Assembly (NCBI GenBank): GCA_964433675.1
Contig: CAYSSJ010000008.1
Span: forward strand, 1 to 64,000
Source of the DNA: CAYSSJ01 sp964433675
GTDB taxonomy: Bacteria > Cloacimonadota > Cloacimonadia > Cloacimonadales > TCS61
Direction of reading: 5' to 3'
DNA: 64,000 nucleotides
Below, one piece after another: positions 1 through 6,092 of this stretch. A program made the position numbers and the translations under genes. Position 1 is the stretch's first letter; each line of letters begins with the position of its first letter. Under the pieces are notes generated by a model that did no database searches, was not told where the DNA came from, and saw only the letters and a program-made list of their open reading frames with translations.

Positions 1-44
1 AATTTCTCTTTCTTACGGGATAATTGAATACATCAACTTATTGT

Positions 45-70
45 GCTCTTCGCAAAATTTGGCGAAGAGC
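45..70. repeat. Hairpin inside small ORF copy 1
   Basis: A 9-bp stem (GCTCTTCGC at 45-53 with GCGAAGAGC at 62-70) encloses an 8-nt loop. The equivalent stem is kept in the second ORF copy at 45553-45576 although the loop sequence differs. It lies near the 3' end of the ORF on the minus strand and has no T-run, so it does not look like a terminator. Confidence 0.5.
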
Positions 71-195
71 ATCAGCCTGATAAACTTGTTCACACAACAA
101 ATGAATATAATCTCCAGTGCATAGTTGCGACCGGTCTTTAAAACATAACAAAGGTATGCGTAACTTCTTACACAATATGGCTTTACGGTGCTTCT

Positions 196-212
196 GGGGG
201 GGGGGGGGGGGG
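196..212. repeat. Homopolymer tract of 17 G
   Basis: A run of 17 G on the plus strand (C on the coding strand of the small ORF). Tracts of this length slip easily during replication, and this one decides the reading frame of the ORF around it. The related tract at 45696-45705 is 10 long. Confidence 0.9.
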
Positions 213-372
213 TAGCGTTTTAAGACGCTTTGTGCCTATCTGCTTTTGGTAAATAAAAAATTCATCAACACTTTTTTTCATATTCCCTCCTCATCAAACC
301 GGAGCCGGTGAAGCAAATACAAGTTTTCCTTTTTTCGTCAAACCGAGAGCCGGTTCGCATTCATGAGGCAAG

Positions 373-398
373 ATTACAACACGGCTTTTCGTTGTCAA
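373..398 (-). promoter_or_regulatory. Promoter-like pair upstream of small ORF copy 1
   Basis: On the minus strand a TTGACA box (398-393) is followed 14 nt later by TGTAAT (378-373), about 90 nt before the ORF start. The second copy has the same arrangement (TTGACA, 14 nt, TATAAT). The 14-nt spacing is short for a housekeeping sigma promoter, so the exact -10 element is uncertain. Conservation of both boxes in the two copies is the main support. Confidence 0.35.
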
Positions 399-789
399 AT
401 ACTTTTTTTCTGATAGTCGAAGATAGAACATAGAAGGTAGAAGTTTAAGAGTTCCTGGCGGTGTAGATTCGATAAATTCATCAATTTATTTCTTTCTGTT
501 TTTCCGAAGACAAGATGATATCTTGTCCTACGCTTCATGCTCTTTGCTAAAAATTCCGTGAGCGAAGTGAATAAATTCCTATAAATTACTACCAATTCCT
601 TCTCCTTCAACCATAAACTTTCAACTGCTTTTTACATTGTTCATTATACATTATTCATTCTCTCACCTTCTCCATTCCGACCTCTAAACCCTCAACCCTA
701 AACTCTAAACTTCATCCTTGTCCTCCGTAGCCTCGGCGAAGGAGGATTGCTACTCTTACACCACTTTTCACTTTCCCCTGACGGGTCAC
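395..789. repeat. Intergenic dispersed-repeat block
   Basis: No convincing gene. The block holds a composite repeat also seen at 25201-25440, 27975-28110, 39470-39719 and 42590-42890. It has a segment ending CTATAAATT near 585, the palindrome at 509-527, and pyrimidine-rich low-complexity sequence (CTAAACTCTAAAC near 700) before a CCTCCGTAGCC segment. It sits immediately downstream of the minus-strand lipoprotein gene ending at 790. An apparent 71-codon minus-strand ORF here is repeat sequence: the same translated pattern recurs in the copy at 42590-42750. Confidence 0.7.
509..527. repeat. 8+3+8 palindrome
   Basis: GACAAGAT-GAT-ATCTTGTC, a perfect 8-bp inverted repeat with a 3-nt centre, followed by CCTACG. 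An identical copy is at 42666-42684. A copy with changed but still paired stems is at 39662-39680. Confidence 0.75.
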
Positions 790-1380
790 TTAGACCGATA
801 AGGGGTGGATCGAGCCGATGGTAGATTCGAGTGTGGCAAGAAAGTCCATATACAATTCACCCGGGATGAAAAAATCGATTACAAAGAGGGAGTCATCGCG
901 AGTTTCCCCCAAAATTTTCAAATTTATCATATCATTAACACGATAAGCGACTTGGATAAAGCTGATCTTATTATGCTGATATTCGCCATGCATCAGGGTT
1001 TCAGAATCTTCAGATATTCTATCTAGAAAAATGTTGATAGCTATGTCTTCGTCATCATCGAGTTGGGTATGATCAAATTCGAATAGTAAAAAAGATATGT
1101 TTTGAGTAGTATTGGCGAAAATTTTCCGCAGACTTAGCCCCAACCCCCAATAATCGGAATCCAATTCAAATTGCTCTCTGGCTGAATCTTGAAATTGAGC
1201 TGTCAGATCATTCCAGTCAGCCGGAACCCTCATTCCAATAGAAAGGACTGAATCTTGATAAACTTCCCCAAGTAGATCTTCGTCAATCTCGAAATAAATA
1301 TCCTGTTCTACAGATTCTCTACTGCAAGAGATCAGTACGAGACTGATGATCAGTGTGATGATAAAGGTGTATTTCTTCAT
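790..1380 (-). CDS. Putative lipoprotein of unknown function
   Basis: A 196-residue protein starting MKKYTFIITLIISLVLISC. This is a short basic start, a hydrophobic stretch and a lipobox with the acceptor cysteine at residue 19, so it should be lipidated and membrane anchored. The mature part is acidic and reminiscent of small secreted lipoproteins; I recognise no domain. It follows the PEGA-domain gene on the same strand after about 65 bases, so the two are probably cotranscribed. Dispersed repeats begin directly after its stop codon. Confidence 0.75.
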   Translation of the reverse strand: MKKYTFIITLIISLVLISCSRESVEQDIYFEIDEDLLGEVYQDSVLSIGMRVPADWNDLTAQFQDSAREQFELDSDYWGLGLSLRKIFANTTQNISFLLFEFDHTQLDDDEDIAINIFLDRISEDSETLMHGEYQHNKISFIQVAYRVNDMINLKILGETRDDSLFVIDFFIPGELYMDFLATLESTIGSIHPLSV

Positions 1381-1444
1381 TTTTGCTCCTTGTTATTTTA
1401 TTTTGAGATAACTTTCTTATTAAGAGAATCTAACTTCACCTCAC

Positions 1445-2458
1445 CTATATTCTGCTAATAGGGAAATTTCTAAAAGGCAATTTCCAGTCCGAAATGTGCA
1501 ACTCCAGCAGACTGATAGAGTTTGCAGAACGAGGAAGATCTTCAAAAGTGAGAGTAAGCTTCGTAGTTACATTGCTGATCATTTGATGTTTAAGATTACC
1601 TTGCCAAGTGCTTATTTTGTTGCCCATCTCTCTTCTTGCCACACCAAATTCCCTACCATGATCATCAAAAATACGTGTGCCTCTTATTACATCTATCTCT
1701 CTATCGTCAATATTCAAGTTGGTAATAAGGATGGTGATCACCAATTTATTATCGTGGGTAGCATCGCAGGAAGTTATCTGATAAGAAAAATCGTAGGCTT
1801 CCAAATATGGAAGAGTGGATTCGTTTTCTTCCGTTTGAGCATGTTGTTCCACAAAAACCGTATCCGTTTTTGTGATAGTCTCCCCACTTTTTTCTTCGGT
1901 TAACGCGAAAGAAAAGCTGGCAGATTGGTGTGGCACTGTAATCTTTTCTGTCAGAGTCATATATCCTTCTTTGCTAATCTCGACGGTATAGGTTCCGGGG
2001 GTTAATTTTTGAGTAGATCTGAGCCATCTTTTGCCCTCCACAGCTACATTAGCTCCTCTGGGAGTAACGTTAATGCTGACATCCACATCTTCTATTGTAT
2101 CCAATCTCAAATAATACACCGTTCCAGGTTTGAAACCTTGCTTGGGAGCTTCTAGTGTCAAATTATCATATCCGGCAGATTGAAGGGTAAGATTTTTTTC
2201 TTTTGCTGAAAAATAGAGATAATGCTCTCTCGAAGATATCTTCTCTTTCTTATATGTTCTTTCTCTCAGAGAAACTTCGACTGGCTGCACACTTTCCACC
2301 CTCAGAACTGCACAATAATTTTGATCCATATCGAGTACTGGTTCACGTTGTGCTTTGAAATCCGCCGGTAGATCTCTAAACTCTGATATGGTGAATTCTT
2401 TGGCAAACAAGATGAGAGAACAGAACAACAATAAAATAATCAGTAAGCTCTTTTTCAT
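1445..2458 (-). CDS. Exported PEGA-domain protein
   Basis: A 337-residue protein with a cleavable signal peptide (MKKSLLIILLLFCSLILFA). Around residues 128-178 it carries a PEGA-type domain, with VDVSINVTPRGANVAVEG followed by LTPGTYTVEISKEGY. PEGA domains are small beta-sandwich modules of surface-layer and envelope proteins. The C-terminal 110 residues form a beta-rich region of unknown type with no membrane anchor. The start follows a clear AGGAG site. It probably forms a transcript with the lipoprotein gene downstream, and an envelope role is inferred. Confidence 0.75.
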   Translation of the reverse strand: MKKSLLIILLLFCSLILFAKEFTISEFRDLPADFKAQREPVLDMDQNYCAVLRVESVQPVEVSLRERTYKKEKISSREHYLYFSAKEKNLTLQSAGYDNLTLEAPKQGFKPGTVYYLRLDTIEDVDVSINVTPRGANVAVEGKRWLRSTQKLTPGTYTVEISKEGYMTLTEKITVPHQSASFSFALTEEKSGETITKTDTVFVEQHAQTEENESTLPYLEAYDFSYQITSCDATHDNKLVITILITNLNIDDREIDVIRGTRIFDDHGREFGVARREMGNKISTWQGNLKHQMISNVTTKLTLTFEDLPRSANSISLLELHISDWKLPFRNFPISRI

Positions 2459-2519
2459 AAACTACTCCTCACATTTTTTATTAATTTTCCAAAATACTAT
2501 AATTCTGGCAAGTTTTTTA

Positions 2520-2645
2520 TTACTGCAGGTGCACATTTTCTATCAGACTTGCAGTAAAATAGCGGGTAGCTTGACAGCGTCGCAACAAGAGTAGCGAAAC
2601 AAAGATGACTACGATAATCACAAGGATGATTTTTCTGGTGCGCAT
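2520..2645 (-). CDS. Possible 41-residue single-pass membrane peptide
   Basis: An ORF starting at the base directly after the stop codon of the nitrilase-family gene. It reads MRTRK, then the hydrophobic run IILVIIVVIFVSLLLL, then RRC and a polar tail. The basic start, one 16-residue hydrophobic segment and basic stop-transfer residues fit a tiny membrane protein. Perfect juxtaposition with the upstream gene suggests translational coupling. There is no family match and the length is short, so it may be chance. Confidence 0.4.
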   Translation of the reverse strand: MRTRKIILVIIVVIFVSLLLLRRCQATRYFTASLIENVHLQ

Positions 2646-3443
2646 TTAGAGCTCGTAGTATTCTGTTCTTCTATCCGAGATGATATTGTTATAAGTAGTC
2701 ACATCTTTATTAAGCGCTTCCTCAGGATCTACCACGGCTGTATGGATGCCAACTTCGGTCTCGTTTGTTCTTGCCAGAATCTTGCCTGTAGTTGATAGGA
2801 TCTGGCTGATACCTGTAAATTTGAACTCCTTATCACCACTTTTTTCAGTTCCGATCCTGTTTGCAGTAACCGAGAATACCCTGTTTTCCAAACTACGGGT
2901 TATCATTGCCTGCTGGCACCAAGGCAAGACTAAGTTGGCAGGATGAACGATGATTTGTGCACCTTTCAGGTTCAGGGTTCTTGCAGACTCGGGGAAAATC
3001 CAATCGAAACATACCATCTGTCCGACCTTTACACCCTCTTTGGCAGGTGCGACAATGAACCCGAGATCACCGGGGTTGAACCAACGTTTCTCTTCGAAAA
3101 AAAGATGAATCTTCCTGTATAAATGAGTCGAGCCATCAGGATTGATAAGCACGGAAGAGTTGAAAATACGATCTGCAGATTTTTCGGGAAAACCGAAAAC
3201 AAAGCTGCAATTTCTCTGCCTTGCTATCTTTTTGAATATTTCGATCGTCTCACTATTCTGATAAGACTCCGCTACTGATCTGAGCTGCTCTTTGCCGGTG
3301 AATGCATATCCGGAAGTTGCTAATTCAGGATAGACAATCAGATCAGCATCGGCTGATTCGGCTAATTCAACCATCGTCTGCACATTCTTTTCTAGCTTCA
3401 AAAATCTCGGCTCAAATTGGCATACTCCCAAACGATACTCCAT
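2646..3443 (-). CDS. Carbon-nitrogen hydrolase (nitrilase superfamily)
   Basis: A 265-residue enzyme of the nitrilase/amidase superfamily, which hydrolyses amide or nitrile C-N bonds through a Glu-Lys-Cys triad. The triad is visible: E40 in YPELATSGY, K111 in YRKIHLF and C145 in QMVCFDWIFPE. Length and motif spacing match the family's single-domain amidohydrolases. It is cytoplasmic, with no signal peptide. The substrate cannot be fixed; omega-amidase or N-carbamoyl-type activities are possible. The start is supported by a GAGGG-like site. It is divergent from the rimP operon. Confidence 0.88.
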   Translation of the reverse strand: MEYRLGVCQFEPRFLKLEKNVQTMVELAESADADLIVYPELATSGYAFTGKEQLRSVAESYQNSETIEIFKKIARQRNCSFVFGFPEKSADRIFNSSVLINPDGSTHLYRKIHLFFEEKRWFNPGDLGFIVAPAKEGVKVGQMVCFDWIFPESARTLNLKGAQIIVHPANLVLPWCQQAMITRSLENRVFSVTANRIGTEKSGDKEFKFTGISQILSTTGKILARTNETEVGIHTAVVDPEEALNKDVTTYNNIISDRRTEYYEL

Positions 3444-3769
3444 CTTTCCCTCTTCTATATTTTTTTATCAACTTTAATTCAATCTCAGATTCTGTCAACC
3501 AAATCCAAAAATAGTGGATTAGAACAGCGCATTGGATAACATAATAAGGACAAAGCTAATGGTCATATGCAAAATGAAAATGCACCCCTTTTCTAATTTT
3601 GTGAACAAAAGATTCCACGGGTGGGTAAAAATATTATGTCTGGGCAGAATAGAAAACAGTTTGTCGAGCATGAGCTTGTGTATATCATAATAACAAAAAG
3701 TATAAATATCTTACTTGACAAATAGACTTTATATTTTTTGCTTGTTCTTAAGTGTAATAAATGGGAGTC

Positions 3770-3801
3770 AAAAAAAAGCTGACCGAAGTCAGCATTTTTT
3801 T
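3770..3801 (+). terminator. Terminator-like hairpin in the rimP leader
   Basis: Eight A, then the stem GCTGAC-CGAA-GTCAGC (3778-3793), then A and seven T. This is a complete intrinsic-terminator shape, readable in both directions. It lies between the TTGACA box at 3715 and the rimP start, where nothing on the plus strand obviously needs terminating. It may act as an attenuator of the operon or stop antisense transcription toward the nitrilase-family gene. Confidence 0.65.
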
Positions 3802-3814
3802 GATATAAATTGGT

Positions 3815-3835
3815 AACCACTGTTTTTCAGTGGTT
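3815..3835 (+). promoter_or_regulatory. Second leader hairpin upstream of rimP
   Basis: A perfect 8-bp stem AACCACTG / CAGTGGTT with a five-T loop, ending 24 bases before the rimP start codon. It has no T-run after it, so it is more likely a 5' untranslated-region structure than a terminator. Together with the hairpin at 3770-3801 it suggests regulated readthrough into the operon. Confidence 0.4.
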
Positions 3836-3859
3836 TAAATGTATTAAGAGGATGTTATT

Positions 3860-4309
3860 ATGGAGAAGAAAATTGAAGCGATAGCAGCGAAGGCTTGTTC
3901 CAGACAAGGAGTAGCACTCTATGATCTGGAGATCAAGCCTACCAATAAAGGGCTTTTGGTGCTTGTTTATATCACCAAGGTTAGTGGAGTTACAGTCGAT
4001 GATTGCACCAAGATATCCCGTTTTATCGATCACGAATTGGAAGAGCTGGATCTGATCGAGCAACGCCATTTCTTGGAAGTGTCTTCTCCGGGATTGGAAC
4101 GAGAGCTGAAGTATAAGAAGCATTTCAACAGTGCTATCAATGAGAAAGTGAAGGTTACCTATCAGGATGATGGGAAAAGCATCACGATCATTGGACACTT
4201 ACGCCAGGTGTTACCCGATAAGCTCGTTATCGAAAAAGATGCTGAAAATCACGAAATCCAATTCCAAGACATCAAAAAAGCAAAAACTTATTTTGATTAT
4301 AAACGGTAA
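3860..4309 (+). CDS. rimP: Ribosome maturation factor RimP
   Basis: A 149-residue cytoplasmic protein needed for late assembly of the 30S ribosomal subunit. The family signature LEVSSPGLER is at residues 72-81, and the C-terminal SH3-like domain follows (KVKVTYQDDGKSITIIGHL). Length is typical. It is the first gene of the rimP-nusA-infB operon, nine bases ahead of nusA, which is the classic bacterial order. Confidence 0.95.
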   Translation: MEKKIEAIAAKACSRQGVALYDLEIKPTNKGLLVLVYITKVSGVTVDDCTKISRFIDHELEELDLIEQRHFLEVSSPGLERELKYKKHFNSAINEKVKVTYQDDGKSITIIGHLRQVLPDKLVIEKDAENHEIQFQDIKKAKTYFDYKR

Positions 4310-4318
4310 GGAGATACT

Positions 4319-5554
4319 ATGAGCATGAATGTATTAGGCTCGCTTGCCGAGCTGGCCAGTTTAAAACAGTTAGATAAAGACCAATTGACAGAGATAATAA
4401 AAGATGGTTTGTATCAAGCGATATCAAAGAAATTAGAGCCGGAGAATCAACTCGAGATAGTTACTAATTTCGACACCAATAAAATTATCGCGAAATTCTA
4501 TCGAATTGTGGTGGATCAGGATCTATCTTTGGGAGAGATCTCTCTGGAAGATGCGCAAGATTATTATGATGAGAACGCCCAACTCGGTGATCTGATCCCG
4601 GCTGAAATGTCTATCCAAGAATTTGAACCTAAAGTGATTAAAAATGCTCGTAAGGCGATCATGGAGCGCATCAAAAGATTGGAAGAGAGTCGTATCATGT
4701 TCGATTACGAGAAGCAGAAAGATCAGATAGTATCCGGGAAAGTTAGACGTGAAGATTATAACGGTTACATCGTAGATATCGGATATACAGATGCGTTGCT
4801 TCCCAAAGAGGAACAGGTGGAAGACGAATACTTCAAACCGGGTGATATTGTGCGTGCTTTTGTGGTCAATATCAGGAAGCGGAAACACGATATGATCGTG
4901 ATCTTATCACGTACCCGACCTGAATTTGTCAAACGGATATTCGAGTTGGAGATTCCCGAGATTGCCTCCGGCGAAGTGGAGATAAAGAAAATAGTGAGAG
5001 AACCGGGATTCAGAACTAAAGTAGCGGTAAATTCACTCAGTGAAGGGATCGATGCTACTGCCTGCTGTCTAGGTCCGAAAGGATTGCGTATCGAACAGAT
5101 CAGAGGTGAGCTAAACGGTGAACATATCGATATAGTAGAGTGGAATGCTTCACCCGAACAGCTTATTGCCAATGCGATCGGTCCGGATCTGGTAGAAAAG
5201 GTATATTTAGCTGACCGTGGAAAGTTTGCCAGGATTATAGTTAATGAAGAGAACAAGAACTTCGCTATCGGCAAAAAAGGAAAGAATGTGAAGTTAGCGG
5301 CAAAGCTGACAGATTATAAATTGGATATATACACAGAAGAAGAATTTGAAGAGAAAATAACAGAAGAAAGAAGGATAACCAGCCATGTAAGTGATCTGGA
5401 TGGTGTAACGCCAAAGATTGCTGAAATTCTCAAGGGACATGGTTATACTTCTGTACAGGATATATTCGAAGCGAGCGTGGAGGAATTGTGTCATCTGGAA
5501 GGATTGGGCAGGAAAACTGCTCAGAAGCTGAAAGAGTCGGCATCTTATTTCTAA
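4319..5554 (+). CDS. nusA: Transcription termination/antitermination factor NusA
   Basis: A 411-residue RNA-polymerase-binding factor controlling pausing, termination and antitermination. The N-terminal polymerase-binding domain covers about residues 1-130. An S1 domain follows (about 137-200, GKVRREDYNGYIVDIGYTD), then tandem KH domains (including the GPKGLRIEQI and IGKKGKNVKLA loops). A short helix-hairpin-helix tail ends at residue 411 (LEGLGRKTAQKL). The stop overlaps the start of the next gene (TAATG). Confidence 0.96.
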   Translation: MSMNVLGSLAELASLKQLDKDQLTEIIKDGLYQAISKKLEPENQLEIVTNFDTNKIIAKFYRIVVDQDLSLGEISLEDAQDYYDENAQLGDLIPAEMSIQEFEPKVIKNARKAIMERIKRLEESRIMFDYEKQKDQIVSGKVRREDYNGYIVDIGYTDALLPKEEQVEDEYFKPGDIVRAFVVNIRKRKHDMIVILSRTRPEFVKRIFELEIPEIASGEVEIKKIVREPGFRTKVAVNSLSEGIDATACCLGPKGLRIEQIRGELNGEHIDIVEWNASPEQLIANAIGPDLVEKVYLADRGKFARIIVNEENKNFAIGKKGKNVKLAAKLTDYKLDIYTEEEFEEKITEERRITSHVSDLDGVTPKIAEILKGHGYTSVQDIFEASVEELCHLEGLGRKTAQKLKESASYF

Positions 5555-5790
5555 TGTCGAACAAAGCTTCCAAAGCCGGTCATCTACCGATGAGAACCTG
5601 TGTGGTTTGCAGAAACAGAAAACCACAAACAGAGTTGATGAGGTTCGTATTCATCGATGGTGAGATCGTATTTGATCTGCAGCGCTGCTTACAGAGTCGC
5701 GGATATTATCTCTGCGATGAAAATAGATGTTTGGAGGATCTGGAGCAATGGTTAAAAAAGAAGAAAAAGAGATCGAAGCTGACCAGGTAG
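5554..5790 (+). CDS. ylxR: YlxR/RnpM family RNA-binding protein
   Basis: A 78-residue basic protein with the family hallmarks RTCVVCRNRKP near residues 13-23 and GYYLC near 51-55. Homologues occupy the same place between nusA and infB in many bacteria and bind RNA; in Bacillus subtilis the protein modulates RNase P. I chose the start at 5554 because it overlaps the nusA stop as TAATG; a reading from 5488 would lie inside nusA. The C-terminus (KKKKKRSK) overlaps the next gene by about 40 bases. Confidence 0.88.
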   Translation: MSNKASKAGHLPMRTCVVCRNRKPQTELMRFVFIDGEIVFDLQRCLQSRGYYLCDENRCLEDLEQWLKKKKKRSKLTR

Positions 5791-6092
5791 AGCAAGTCGT
5801 AAAATTGCTGCATTTAGCTAGAAAAGCTGGCAAATTGCAGTTTGGCTTTGATGCTTGCGAGAGGCTCTGCTTTGCTCAAAAAGCAGAGATGTTGATCATT
5901 GCGTCGGATCTGCAGGATAATACATATCAAAAAGTAAATAAAATGGCAGTAGATAGTAATACTCCGGTCTTCAGATTATCGACCAAGACAGAGCTTGGAA
6001 GAGAATTCAGAATTCGGGATGTCGGAGTTATCTGTTTGTACGATCGTAATTTTTCCGATGGTATCAAACGAATTATTAATCGGGAGGTATAA
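5748..6092 (+). CDS. L7Ae-family ribosomal/kink-turn RNA-binding protein
   Basis: A 114-residue protein of the L7Ae/L30e/YlxQ fold. The core is visible as LLHLARKAGKLQFGFDACERL and AEMLIIASDLQDNTYQKV. Members bind kink-turn RNAs and often sit between ylxR and infB, as here. The start at 5748 is favoured by GGAGG eleven bases upstream; an ATG at 5727 has no good site. Its stop overlaps the infB start (TAATG). The precise RNA partner is unknown. Confidence 0.85.
   Translation: MVKKEEKEIEADQVEQVVKLLHLARKAGKLQFGFDACERLCFAQKAEMLIIASDLQDNTYQKVNKMAVDSNTPVFRLSTKTELGREFRIRDVGVICLYDRNFSDGIKRIINREV

Larger units (their letters stand above)
13..281 (-). pseudogene. Small poly-C-tract ORF, copy 1, out of frame
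   Basis: This is a divergent copy of the 84-codon ORF at 45520-45774. It starts at ATG 281 after a strong AGGAGG-type site and reads MKKSVDEFFIY, then runs into a tract of 17 C on the coding strand (17 G at 196-212). With 17 C the frame closes early at 183 (32 codons). With 18 or 15 C it would continue for about 89 codons, through the stretch TGRNYALEII and CCVNKFIRLMLFAK that is shared with copy 2, and stop at 13-15. Most differences between the copies in that conserved stretch are synonymous or conservative, which supports a real protein. The family is not recognised. The broken frame could be a phase-OFF state or a homopolymer sequencing error. Confidence 0.55.
3444..3859. other. Divergent intergenic region and rimP leader
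   Basis: About 416 bases between the nitrilase-family gene and rimP. The nitrilase side has a minus-strand TTGACA at 3498-3493. The rimP side has TTGACA at 3715-3720 with AT-rich sequence after it, then two hairpins (listed separately) and an AGAGGA site at 3847-3852, seven bases before the rimP ATG. An apparent 75-codon minus-strand ORF (3593-3820) overlaps these signals, lacks recognisable protein features and is not called. Confidence 0.6.

Noticed and set aside
395..610. 71-codon minus-strand ORF starting MKEKELVVIYRN
   Set aside because: It is dispersed repeat DNA; a similar translated string appears at 42384-42752 because the DNA is repeated, and neither has a known domain or a clear ribosome-binding site.
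805..1026. 73-codon plus-strand ORF opposite the lipoprotein gene
   Set aside because: It is antisense to a well-supported lipoprotein gene and shows no motif.
3593..3820. 75-codon minus-strand ORF in the rimP leader
   Set aside because: It overlaps the promoter and both hairpins, has no domain and low-complexity composition.
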